Assembly (NCBI RefSeq): GCF_900115165.1
Contig: NZ_FOVP01000009.1
Span: 62,001 to 126,000, forward strand
Length of the DNA stretch: 64,000 nt
Reading direction: 5' to 3'
Source of the DNA: Roseovarius lutimaris
GTDB taxonomy: Bacteria; Pseudomonadota; Alphaproteobacteria; Rhodobacterales; Rhodobacteraceae
The translations under genes were made by a program, and so were the position numbers. Positions 8,683 through 16,863 of this stretch are shown here, piece by piece. Each line of letters starts with the position of its first letter. The first letter of the stretch is position 1. The notes beneath the pieces are model-generated. The model had not been told where the DNA came from. It saw only the letters and a program-made list of their open reading frames with translations, and did no database searches.

Positions 8683-9828
8683 ATGTCTGAGGAACCACAT
8701 CCTTCCACTCACCCCCCACTCCCACCCACCACGGAAGATGATCGGGTATCCTGGCTTCGTCTCTTGCGATCTCGCCGGGTTGGCCCCGCGACCTTTCACC
8801 GCCTCATGTCCGAACACGGCAGCGCCGACGCCGCGCTTGACGCCCTGCCCGGCGTCGCCCGTGATGCGGGCGTCGAGGATTACACGATCTGTCCGCTTGG
8901 CGTGGTTGAGTCAGAGATGCGCGCGGCTCACGCGGTCGGCGCGCGGTTACTATCGTGCAGGCATGCGGAATATCCCGAGTTTCTCAAACAGATATCCGAC
9001 GCCCCGCCGCTGCTTTGGTGCATCGGTGACACCGGCATTCTGAAACGGCCGATGATCGGGCTCGTGGGCGCACGAAATGCATCCTCTCTCGGCACCCGGA
9101 TGGCCAAATCGCTGGCCGCCGACCTGGCGTCGCGCGGATTTGTCATCACTTCGGGCCTGGCCCGCGGTGTGGATACCGCCGCCCATCTGGCCAGCCTTGA
9201 AGGCGGCACTGTCGCGGTGATGGCCGGCGGCGTCGATGTGATCTATCCGGCGGAGAATACCCGGCTTGCGCAGCAGATCGCCGAAACCGGGGTTCGCGTT
9301 TCAGAGCACCCCATCGGCCTTACCCCGCAAGCGCGGCATTTCCCAAGCCGCAACCGCCTTATCAGCGGCATGGCGCAGGCGGTCGTGGTGGTCGAGGCCG
9401 CCGCGAAATCCGGCTCGCTGATCACCGCGCGCAACGCGCTTGATCAGGGCCGCGAGGTGATGGCCGTGCCCGGACATCCCTTTGATGCGCGTGCCAGCGG
9501 CTGCAACATGCTGATCCGCGATGGCGCCCATCTTGTGCGCAACGCCGCCGATATCATTGACGCCCTTCCGGGGGCTGAGGCCACATCAGTTCAGCCCGAC
9601 CTGCCGCTTGATGCGCCGCAAAAAGCGCCGCCCGCCCGAAGCCTTCGGGAAACCGCCGCCCTGCACGATCAGATTTTGCGCCGTCTCGGCCCCTCGCCGC
9701 TCGCCGAGGATCAGCTTATTCGCGATCTCTCGGCCTCGGCCCGATCTGTGGCGCCGGTGCTACTGGACCTGGAACTTGACGGGCAAATCACCCGTCAACC
9801 GGGCGGCTTGCTGTCGCTCGCGCGCTGA
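8683..9828 (+). CDS. dprA: DNA-processing protein DprA
   Basis: A 381-residue protein. DprA binds incoming single-stranded DNA during natural transformation and loads RecA. The Rossmann-like DNA-binding domain is clear: IGLVGARNASSLGTRMA, then SGLARGVDTAAH and MAGGVDVIYPAEN, then FPSRNRLISG. A C-terminal winged-helix domain (about residues 310-381) follows. I chose the ATG at 8683 because GAGG sits five bases upstream; a TTG at 8656 would add nine residues. No other competence gene is adjacent, which is common. In the Rhodobacteraceae dprA is often beside topA, as here. Confidence 0.96.
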   Translation: MSEEPHPSTHPPLPPTTEDDRVSWLRLLRSRRVGPATFHRLMSEHGSADAALDALPGVARDAGVEDYTICPLGVVESEMRAAHAVGARLLSCRHAEYPEFLKQISDAPPLLWCIGDTGILKRPMIGLVGARNASSLGTRMAKSLAADLASRGFVITSGLARGVDTAAHLASLEGGTVAVMAGGVDVIYPAENTRLAQQIAETGVRVSEHPIGLTPQARHFPSRNRLISGMAQAVVVVEAAAKSGSLITARNALDQGREVMAVPGHPFDARASGCNMLIRDGAHLVRNAADIIDALPGAEATSVQPDLPLDAPQKAPPARSLRETAALHDQILRRLGPSPLAEDQLIRDLSASARSVAPVLLDLELDGQITRQPGGLLSLAR

Positions 9829-9932
9829 GACACAGGGCCGCAGCACCAATTACACGCCGCATTGACAATTCCCCTTGCCAGCCCACATGGTCCGCCGCCA
9901 TAAGCCTCGTCCAGAGTTGAGAAGGAGTATCC

Positions 9933-12659
9933 ATGCCCGTTGTCGTTGTCGAATCCCCCGCCAAGGCCAAGACGATCAACAAATATCTGGGCCCGGGATA
10001 CACTGTTCTGGCAAGCTATGGCCACGTGCGTGACCTGCCGCCCAAGGACGGGTCGGTGGATACCGACAACGAATTCGAGATGAAATGGGAGGTCGGCACC
10101 GACAGCCGCAAACATGTCAAAGCCATCGCTGACGCCCTGAAGGACGACAACGCCCTGATTCTCGCGACTGACCCCGATCGCGAGGGCGAGGCGATCAGCT
10201 GGCATCTTGAAGACACCCTGCGCAAGCGCAAGGTGATCAAGAAGGACACCCCGGTCAGCCGCGTTGTGTTCAATGCGATCACCAAGAGCGCCGTCACCGA
10301 GGCGATGAAAAACCCGCGCCAGGTCGATGCGCCGCTGGTCGAGGCCTACCTGGCGCGCCGCGCTCTGGATTATCTGGTCGGGTTCAACCTCTCGCCGGTG
10401 CTCTGGCGCAAATTGCCGGGTGCGAAATCGGCGGGCCGGGTGCAATCGGTCTGTCTGCGCCTCATCGTCGAGCGCGAGATGGAAATCGAGGCGTTCAATG
10501 CGCGCGAATACTGGTCGCTCAAGGCGCTGTTTGCCACGCCGCGCGGACAGGAATACGAGGCGCGCCTGACGGTTCTGGCCGGCAAGAAGCTCGATAAGTT
10601 CGATCTTGCCAATGCCACCCAGGCCGAACTTGCGGTACAGGCGGTCACGTCGCGCGCCCTGAGCGTGAAATCGGTCGAGGCCAAGCCCGGCACCCGCAAC
10701 CCCTCGGCGCCGTTCATGACATCGACCCTGCAACAAGAGGCGAGCCGCAAATTCGGCATGGGCGCGCGGCAATGCATGAACGCAGCGCAGCGTCTCTATG
10801 AGGCCGGTTATATCACCTATATGCGCACCGACGGGATTGACATGGCCCCCGAGGCGGTGATGGCCGCGCGCGACGCGATCAAGGATCGGTTTGGCGAAGA
10901 CTACCTGCCCAAAAGCCCGCGGATGTACAAGAACAAGGCCAAGAACGCCCAAGAGGCCCACGAATGTATCCGCCCCACCGAGATGACCCGCGACGCGGGC
11001 AAGATCAAGACCACCGATGCCGATCAGCGCAAGCTTTACGATATGATCTGGAAGCGCACGCTGGCCTGTCAGATGGCCGCCGCGCGACTGGAACGCACCA
11101 CGGTCGATATCGCCAGCGATGACGAACAGGTCGAATTGCGCGCCACCGGTCAGGTGATGATGTTTGACGGCTTTCTGCGGGTCTATGAAGAGGGCCGCGA
11201 TGATGTGTCGGGCGATGACGATGATGATCGCCGCCTGCCCCAGATCACCCAGGGCGAAAAAGCCGCCTTTGCCAAATCTTCGCTGCGTGATCAGTTTACC
11301 AAGGCCAGCGATCAGGATGATGACGTGGTCGAGGGCGCAGGTGACGCAATGACGCGCAGCGATGCCGCGGTTCTGGCCGCCAACGAGGCCGTGCTTGCGC
11401 TTCGGCATTTCACCCAGCCACCGCCGCGCTATACCGAGGCGACGCTGGTCAAGAAGATGGAAGAGCTTGGCATTGGCCGCCCCTCGACCTATGCCAGCGT
11501 GATCACCACGATTCAGGATCGCGAATATGTCCGCAAGGAACAAAACCGCCTGATCCCCGAAGATAAGGGCCGGATCGTCACGATCTTTCTGCTGAATTTC
11601 TTTCGCCAGTATGTCGGCTATGAATTTACCGCCAACCTTGAAGAAGAGCTTGATGAGGTCAGCGCAGGCCAGGCCAATTACAAGGATGTGCTCGGTCGGT
11701 TCTGGCATGATTTCTCGGCGGCGATTGCCGAAACCTCCGATCTGCGGATCACCGAGGTGCTGGATGTGCTTGATGACGCGCTTGCCCCCACGCTTTACCC
11801 ACCGCGCGAGGATGGCAGCGATCCGCGACAGTGCCCGCTTTGCGGCACCGGACAGCTGCACCTGAAAACCTCGAAAACCGGTGGCTTTGTCGGCTGTGGC
11901 AATTACCCCGAGTGCCGCTATACCCGCCCGATTGGCGGCGACGCCGCCGATGGCGGTGATCGGGTGCTGGGCGAGGACGGCGGCGATGAGATCAGCCTGC
12001 GGTCGGGGCGTTTTGGCCCTTATGTTCAGCGCGGTGAAGCCACCGAAGAGAATAAAAAGCCAAAGCGCGCCAGCCTGCCCAAGGGCTGGAAAGCCGAGGA
12101 TATGGACCTTGAAAAGGCGCTCACGCTTCTGAGCCTGCCGCGCGAGGTGGGCGAGCATCCCGAGGGTGGCATGATCACCTCGAATTTCGGGCGGTTCGGC
12201 CCCTACCTGCATCACAAGGCCCCCGATGAGGCGAAAGGCATCTATGCCAACCTCAAGGACCCGGCGGATGTGTTTGAGGTCGGCATGAACCGCGCGGTCG
12301 AGCTTTTGGCCGCCAAGCGGGCCAATCCCGGCGGGCGCGGGCGCGCGGCGGCCAAGGCGCTGCGCGAACTCGGCGAACATCCCGACAGCGGCGGCCCGGT
12401 CAATGTGATGGAAGGGCGCTATGGCCCCTATATCAAATGGGACAAGGTCAATGCGACCTTGCCCAAGGGCACCGAGCCCGCCGATGTCACCATGGAGATG
12501 GCGGTGGAATTGATCGCGGCCAAGGCCTCCAAATCCGGCAAGGGCCGCAAGACGGCGGCGAAAAAACCCGCCGCAAAGAAGACAGCCGCCAAGAAACCCG
12601 CGGCGAAGAAAGCCCCGGCCAAAAAGGCCGCCCCGAAGAAAAAGGCGGTGGGCGACTAG
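9933..12659 (+). CDS. topA: DNA topoisomerase I
   Basis: A 908-residue type IA topoisomerase that relaxes negative supercoils. The Toprim domain begins at the N-terminus with E7 in VVVVESPAKAKT and the acidic triad in TDPDREGE (D80, D82, E84). The active-site tyrosine is Y296 in ITYMRTDG. One four-cysteine zinc ribbon is visible from about C634 (CPLCGTG...GCGNYPEC), then further Topo_C repeats (two of the form SGRFGPY and EGRYGPY). The last 40 residues are a lysine/alanine tail (repeats of AAKKP), common in alphaproteobacterial and actinobacterial TopA and probably a nonspecific DNA-binding region. A good ribosome-binding site (GAAGGAG) precedes the ATG. Confidence 0.98.
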   Translation: MPVVVVESPAKAKTINKYLGPGYTVLASYGHVRDLPPKDGSVDTDNEFEMKWEVGTDSRKHVKAIADALKDDNALILATDPDREGEAISWHLEDTLRKRKVIKKDTPVSRVVFNAITKSAVTEAMKNPRQVDAPLVEAYLARRALDYLVGFNLSPVLWRKLPGAKSAGRVQSVCLRLIVEREMEIEAFNAREYWSLKALFATPRGQEYEARLTVLAGKKLDKFDLANATQAELAVQAVTSRALSVKSVEAKPGTRNPSAPFMTSTLQQEASRKFGMGARQCMNAAQRLYEAGYITYMRTDGIDMAPEAVMAARDAIKDRFGEDYLPKSPRMYKNKAKNAQEAHECIRPTEMTRDAGKIKTTDADQRKLYDMIWKRTLACQMAAARLERTTVDIASDDEQVELRATGQVMMFDGFLRVYEEGRDDVSGDDDDDRRLPQITQGEKAAFAKSSLRDQFTKASDQDDDVVEGAGDAMTRSDAAVLAANEAVLALRHFTQPPPRYTEATLVKKMEELGIGRPSTYASVITTIQDREYVRKEQNRLIPEDKGRIVTIFLLNFFRQYVGYEFTANLEEELDEVSAGQANYKDVLGRFWHDFSAAIAETSDLRITEVLDVLDDALAPTLYPPREDGSDPRQCPLCGTGQLHLKTSKTGGFVGCGNYPECRYTRPIGGDAADGGDRVLGEDGGDEISLRSGRFGPYVQRGEATEENKKPKRASLPKGWKAEDMDLEKALTLLSLPREVGEHPEGGMITSNFGRFGPYLHHKAPDEAKGIYANLKDPADVFEVGMNRAVELLAAKRANPGGRGRAAAKALRELGEHPDSGGPVNVMEGRYGPYIKWDKVNATLPKGTEPADVTMEMAVELIAAKASKSGKGRKTAAKKPAAKKTAAKKPAAKKAPAKKAAPKKKAVGD

Positions 12660-12791
12660 CCCGCCCCGCCCCAAAGCGCCCGGCTGCGATACGTAGTAAC
12701 CCCTAATTTCCGGCGATGCGGCGGCGCCTGCGTTGACATGCATGGGCGAAGCACCCCATACCGTGGCAACTGAACTTGAGGAGGGCTATTC

Positions 12792-13496
12792 ATGAATAAG
12801 GTCTATGGCTCGGCGGCAGAGGCGCTGGACGGGCTGCTGTTCGAGGGAATGACGATCGCGGCGGGCGGCTTTGGCCTCTGCGGCATTCCCGAGCTGCTGT
12901 TGCAGGCGATCAAAGAGGCAGGCACCAAGGACCTGACCTTTGCCAGCAACAACGCGGGCGTTGACGATTTTGGCATCGGCATTCTGCTGCAAACCAAGCA
13001 GGTCAAGAAAATGCTAAGCTCTTATGTCGGCGAGAACGCCGAATTCATGCGCCAGTATCTTTCCGGCGAGCTTGAGCTTGAGTTCAACCCCCAGGGCACC
13101 CTGGCCGAGCGCATGCGCGCCGGCGGCTGTGGAATCCCCGGCTTTTACACCAAGACCGGTGTCGGCACCGTGATCGCCGAGGGCAAAGAGCACAAGGATT
13201 TCGACGGCGAGACCTATATCATGGAGAAGGGCATCTTTGCCGACCTCTCGATCGTCAAGGCGTGGAAGGCCGATGCCACCGGCAACCTGGTGTTCCGCAA
13301 GACCGCGCGCAACTTCAATCCGCCTGCCGCGATGTGTGGCAAGGTTTGTGTGGTTGAGGTCGAAGAGATCGTGCCGACCGGATCGCTTGACCCCGATCAC
13401 ATTCACCTGCCGGGCATCTATGTGCACCGGATCGTTCAGGGCGAGCACGAAAAACGCATTGAAAAAGTTACAACCCGTCAGAAGGGAGCCGCATAA
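12792..13496 (+). CDS. scoA: 3-oxoacid CoA-transferase, subunit A
   Basis: A 234-residue class I CoA-transferase alpha subunit. It pairs with the next gene to move CoA between succinyl-CoA and a 3-oxoacid (typically acetoacetate), feeding ketone bodies or PHB breakdown products into central metabolism. The glycine-rich start [12 protein letters not shown] and the [14 protein letters not shown] block are family features. The start has a strong GAGGAGG ribosome-binding site. The stop overlaps the ATG of subunit B, the normal arrangement. Substrate range cannot be fixed from sequence; an AtoDA-type acetate/acetoacetate enzyme is the alternative. Confidence 0.93.
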   Translation: MNKVYGSAAEALDGLLFEGMTIAAGGFGLCGIPELLLQAIKEAGTKDLTFASNNAGVDDFGIGILLQTKQVKKMLSSYVGENAEFMRQYLSGELELEFNPQGTLAERMRAGGCGIPGFYTKTGVGTVIAEGKEHKDFDGETYIMEKGIFADLSIVKAWKADATGNLVFRKTARNFNPPAAMCGKVCVVEVEEIVPTGSLDPDHIHLPGIYVHRIVQGEHEKRIEKVTTRQKGAA

Positions 13497-14122
13497 TGCC
13501 CTGGGATCGCGATCAAATGGCCGCCCGCGCGGCGCAAGAGCTTGAAGACGGCACCTATGTCAACCTCGGCATCGGCATCCCGACGCTGGTCAGCAACTAT
13601 ATCCCCGAGGGCGTCGAGGTCACGCTTCAGTCGGAAAACGGCATGCTTGGCATGGGCCCGTTTCCTTACGCAGGCGAGGAAGACCCCGACCTTATCAACG
13701 CGGGCAAGCAGACGATCACCGAATTGCCCCAGACCGCCTATTTCGATAGCTCGCAATCTTTCGGCATGATCCGAGGCGGCAAGATCGCCATGGCGATCCT
13801 TGGCGCGATGGAAGTGGCCGAAAACGGCGATCTGGCGAACTGGATGATCCCCGGCAAGCTTGTCAAAGGCATGGGCGGCGCGATGGATCTTGTGGCCGGT
13901 GTTGGCCGTGTGGTGGTGGTCATGGATCACACCAGCAAGCATGGCGACAGCAAGGTTCTAAAGGCCTGTACTCTGCCGCTGACCGGCACCGGGGTCGTCG
14001 ATCGGATCATCACCAATCTGGGTGTGTTTGATGTTGTCGAGGGCGGCCTTAAAATCGTCGAATGTGCCGAGGGCGTGACCGAGGATGAATTGCGTGCCGC
14101 GACCGAGGCGACGATCGTCTGA
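13496..14122 (+). CDS. scoB: 3-oxoacid CoA-transferase, subunit B
   Basis: A 208-residue beta subunit. The catalytic glutamate that forms the glutamyl-CoA thioester is E47 in the motif [10 protein letters not shown]. The N-terminal [11 protein letters not shown] and the C-terminal [11 protein letters not shown] blocks are typical. The ATG is shared with the end of the A-subunit gene (TAATG), giving 1:1 coupling. An intrinsic terminator follows at 14161-14195, so the pair forms a two-gene operon. Confidence 0.94.
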   Translation: MPWDRDQMAARAAQELEDGTYVNLGIGIPTLVSNYIPEGVEVTLQSENGMLGMGPFPYAGEEDPDLINAGKQTITELPQTAYFDSSQSFGMIRGGKIAMAILGAMEVAENGDLANWMIPGKLVKGMGGAMDLVAGVGRVVVVMDHTSKHGDSKVLKACTLPLTGTGVVDRIITNLGVFDVVEGGLKIVECAEGVTEDELRAATEATIV

Positions 14123-14160
14123 TTTGACGCATTATATATAAGGGCCTCTCAGGGGCGTTT

Positions 14161-14195
14161 GGCCGGGCCGGGACTTTCCTTGGCCTGGCCTTTTT
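14161..14195 (+). terminator. intrinsic terminator of scoAB
   Basis: A 9-bp stem (14161-14169 with 14182-14190, one G-U pair) is followed by five Ts. It lies between the convergent scoB and the transglycosylase gene. The reverse complement also folds but lacks a good T-run. Confidence 0.75.
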
Positions 14196-14212
14196 ATAGC
14201 AATGATACCGAC

Positions 14213-15025
14213 CTAGTTCATCGCCAGGTTCAGAGCGCAGGCATCGGTGATCAATTCAGGCCGGGTCTTGCACAATCCGCGCGCCACCTCGTAAGCGGCC
14301 AGAACCTTGGGCACATAATCGCGGGTCTCGGCAAAGGGCGGCACGCCGTTGTGGGATTTGACCGCGTTTTCACCGGCATTATATCCGGCCAGTGCCAACA
14401 GGGCGTCCCCGTCAAATTCGCCCAGCAACCAATCAAGATAGGCAACACCGCCCTTGATGTTCTGATCCGGCAGCATGGCGTCAGTGACGCCAAAGCGGCT
14501 GGCGGTGGCGGGCATGAGCTGCATCAGGCCCTGCGCCCCGGCACCGCTTATCGCATCGGCGCGCCCGCCCGATTCAACCGCGATCACCGCGAGCACCAGG
14601 GCGGGCGACACCCGCGTGCCAATGGTTTCGCGCAGGATATGACGCCCTTCGGCCAATGCGATGTCCTGCAACACCTGAAGGCGCGGCGCGGTTATCCTCT
14701 GGCCCTTTGGCGGATTGGTGAGTTGCTGAGTGGCGGCGCGCAGCCGTGCGGGGGCATCTGCGCTCAATTCTGGCGGCACCAGTTCCCAGAACCAGCCATA
14801 GGTCGCGATGCGCGGCACCGGGGTGTCATCGGTCCTGGCGGGCGCATCTTTGGGGGGGGCTGCGCTTTGCGGCTCGATCTGAACATTGATGCGGCGCTTG
14901 ACCCCCGGCGCGGGCGGCTTCTGGCGTTTGAAGGTAAATTCGGGAAAAGGCGGCGGATCACCGGCCTGCACCGGTAAAGGCCAGGACAGAATCGCGGCGA
15001 TTCCAAATATTCTCAGGATTTTCAT
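14213..15025 (-). CDS. lytic transglycosylase, SLT domain
   Basis: A 270-residue secreted muramidase-type enzyme. The start at 15025 gives a signal peptide (MKILRIFGIAAILSWPLPVQA); a longer frame upstream would hide it. A Pro-rich linker is followed by the SLT domain: catalytic Glu in AVIAVESGG, then GLMQLMPATA and the substrate-groove motif AGYNAGENAV. It should cleave peptidoglycan in the periplasm. It lies next to the tad locus, where local wall opening would help the secretin or pilus cross the cell wall, but it is transcribed away from that locus, so the link is only suggestive. A run of eight Gs (14852-14859) inside the coding region is a possible slippage site. Confidence 0.92.
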   Translation of the reverse strand: MKILRIFGIAAILSWPLPVQAGDPPPFPEFTFKRQKPPAPGVKRRINVQIEPQSAAPPKDAPARTDDTPVPRIATYGWFWELVPPELSADAPARLRAATQQLTNPPKGQRITAPRLQVLQDIALAEGRHILRETIGTRVSPALVLAVIAVESGGRADAISGAGAQGLMQLMPATASRFGVTDAMLPDQNIKGGVAYLDWLLGEFDGDALLALAGYNAGENAVKSHNGVPPFAETRDYVPKVLAAYEVARGLCKTRPELITDACALNLAMN

Positions 15026-15381
15026 TGCGGGCTCTGCTCTGCCTCTGATTGATTGGCCACAGTATCGCAAAAGTGCGGATTTTTGGCCAGCATTGTCTTG
15101 AAAATCGGCACCGGTAAAACGGTTTTTGGCCACACTTCAGCCCTCCAGGGTTGCTTTTGTGTTTTTATCAATTTTTTACTTGTTTAATTTCAATGCTTTA
15201 CATGAAATCCTTATGTTTTGTTAATCTTCACGAAAATCGCTTTAATGCCGCCTAATTCCCGCCCGATTTCACTGGCTATATCAGGTCATACCACGACGGC
15301 AGCGGGCCATAAAAACTCGACGGGCCCTACACCGAAGCGGTTGTTAACACTGAGCAAACTGATCCTTTGGAGGGACACACA
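15026..15381. other. intergenic region upstream of the flp pilin gene
   Basis: This 356-base divergent spacer holds no gene that I can support. The middle (about 15160-15245) is markedly A/T-rich compared with its surroundings, as expected for the flp and transglycosylase promoters. I could not assign -35/-10 boxes with confidence. A good GGAGG ribosome-binding site lies at 15369-15373. Confidence 0.6.
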
Positions 15382-15585
15382 ATGATTAAATTTTTCAAAA
15401 ACTTCTCGAAAGACGAAGACGGCGCCGTAACTGTTGACTGGGTCGTTCTGACCGCAGCCGTCGTTGGTCTGGGCGTTGCCGGTGTGGCATCGGTCAACAC
15501 AGGTATCACCGGTCTGGCCACCAAAATCGGCACCGAAGTTGGCACCACCGCTACCGTCACAAGCTTGGGCGAGTTGGGTCAATAA
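15382..15585 (+). CDS. flp: Flp-family type IVb pilin
   Basis: A 67-residue prepilin. A short charged leader (MIKFFKNFSKDEDG) ends in glycine at residue 14. It is followed by the hydrophobic helix AVTVDWVVLTAAVVGLGVAG and a small Thr/Gly-rich tail, the layout of Flp pilins that are cut after the glycine by CpaA/TadV. Unusually, the mature +5/+6 positions are Asp-Trp rather than the Glu-Tyr of classic Flp pilins. The start ATG has GGAGG nine bases upstream. Two hairpins follow the stop, so this first gene of the tad cluster may yield a separate abundant message. Confidence 0.88.
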   Translation: MIKFFKNFSKDEDGAVTVDWVVLTAAVVGLGVAGVASVNTGITGLATKIGTEVGTTATVTSLGELGQ

Positions 15586-15594
15586 TCTGATCCC

Positions 15595-15658
15595 GGTCCG
15601 GCCCCGCCGGACCGCCCCCCCCCGATACCGATGGCCACGGATTCACATCCGTGGCCAT
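15595..15658 (+). promoter_or_regulatory. tandem hairpins between flp and cpaB
   Basis: Two perfect hairpins follow the flp stop: an 8-bp stem (15595-15602 with 15606-15613), then a run of nine Cs, then a 12-bp stem with a 4-base loop (15631-15642 with 15647-15658). Neither has a T-run. They look like 3-prime stabilisers or partial terminators that would raise pilin mRNA above that of the downstream assembly genes. Confidence 0.6.
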
Positions 15659-15797
15659 TGGCGTATCTGACGCAGACCCAGCCAAAAAGCGCGAGATCGC
15701 CGCCCTGCGTCCCTGTTTTTGACACAATCCCCCGATATTCCGGGTTTTGATTTCGGTGACATCACCGAACAACAGGTTTCGACGGAAAGGAAACACC

Positions 15798-16667
15798 ATG
15801 CGTTTGGTATTCGGACTCGTACTCATGCTGGGCCTTGGGCTTGCGGGCTTTGCCGTATACATGGCCAAAACTTACATTCAGGGTTATCAGACCCAACTCG
15901 CGCTGGAGCGCAAGCAACGCGCCCCGACGATTGAAACGGTTGACATCTACGTGGTCACGCGCCCGGTGAAATACGGCGAGCCTTTGGATAAAGCCGCGGT
16001 TCGGCTGGCCGCTTTCCCCAAGGAAACGCTTCCGGAAGGGGTTTTCACCACGCCCGAAGATCTGTTCTCGGAAGGCGAAAACACACCGCGCACCGTTCTT
16101 CGCAGTATGCAAACCAACGAGCCGGTTCTGGCGGTCAAGGTGACCGAACCGGGCGAAGACGCCGGCATCACATCGCAGCTTGAGCGCGGCATGCGCGCCT
16201 TTGCAATCAAGGTCGACGTTACAAGCGGCGTCTCCGGCTTTTTGCGCCCCGGTGACACGGTCGATATCTATTGGACCGGCAGCCTTGGATCGGGCAATTT
16301 GCGCACCGCCGAAAATTCAAGAGGCGACGTGACCAAGCTGATCGAGACCGGGGTCAAGCTGATCGCGGTGGACCAGGTCACCAACAGCGACATGACCGAA
16401 GCCGCGATTGCGCGCACGGTCACCGTCTCGGTACGTCCACAGCAGGTCGCAGCCCTGGCACAGGCCCAATCTTCAGGGCGCCTCTCGTTGTCGCTTGTCG
16501 GGGCACTTGATGACACCGTCGCCGAAGCGGTCGAGGTTGACCAGACACGCCTTTTGGGCATCACCGCCGCAGCGGTAGAAGAACAGGCCCCGGTTGAGGA
16601 AAGCTGTACCATCCGCACCCGACGTGGCGCCGAGGTGATCGTGACCGCCATTCCCTGCACCAATTAA
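15798..16667 (+). CDS. cpaB: Flp pilus assembly protein CpaB (RcpC)
   Basis: A 289-residue protein with one N-terminal membrane segment (MRLVFGLVLMLGLGLAGFAVYMA), a SAF-like domain (VTRPVKYGEPLDKAAVRLAAFP) and the CpaB/RcpC domain with GFLRPGDTVDIYWTG. In Tad systems this periplasmic protein works with the CpaC secretin and may contact peptidoglycan. I chose the ATG at 15798, preceded by GGAAAGGA, over an upstream in-frame start at 15747 because it begins the hydrophobic leader. The C-terminus carries two cysteines (CTIRTRRG and IPCTN) that could form a disulfide. Confidence 0.92.
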   Translation: MRLVFGLVLMLGLGLAGFAVYMAKTYIQGYQTQLALERKQRAPTIETVDIYVVTRPVKYGEPLDKAAVRLAAFPKETLPEGVFTTPEDLFSEGENTPRTVLRSMQTNEPVLAVKVTEPGEDAGITSQLERGMRAFAIKVDVTSGVSGFLRPGDTVDIYWTGSLGSGNLRTAENSRGDVTKLIETGVKLIAVDQVTNSDMTEAAIARTVTVSVRPQQVAALAQAQSSGRLSLSLVGALDDTVAEAVEVDQTRLLGITAAAVEEQAPVEESCTIRTRRGAEVIVTAIPCTN

Positions 16668-16690
16668 CACCCGGAAATGCGAATCATAGA

Positions 16691-16717
16691 GGGCATCCCA
16701 CCCCGGGGTGCCCTTTT
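16691..16717 (+). terminator. probable attenuator between cpaB and cpaC
   Basis: A 9-bp stem (16691-16699 with 16705-16713, one G-U pair, 5-base loop) is followed by four Ts. It lies just after the cpaB stop, with 150 further bases before cpaC, so cpaC may have its own promoter or be read at a reduced level. Confidence 0.55.
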
Positions 16718-16863
16718 GGCTGCCGCAGCTATTTCAACACATCGCGGATAAATCTGAATAAAAACGCATTGATTCTTGAAAAAAATTCCGAACTGCCGCA
16801 GAGTAATGCCAAGTACGGGCATCAAGACCCGATAAATGAGGCGTGATCGGAAAGGCAGGTCAC

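Noticed and set aside
9795..12743. 982-codon open frame antisense to topA
   Set aside because: A shadow of the strongly biased topA codons; the translation is low-complexity with no recognised domain, while topA motifs are complete on the other strand.
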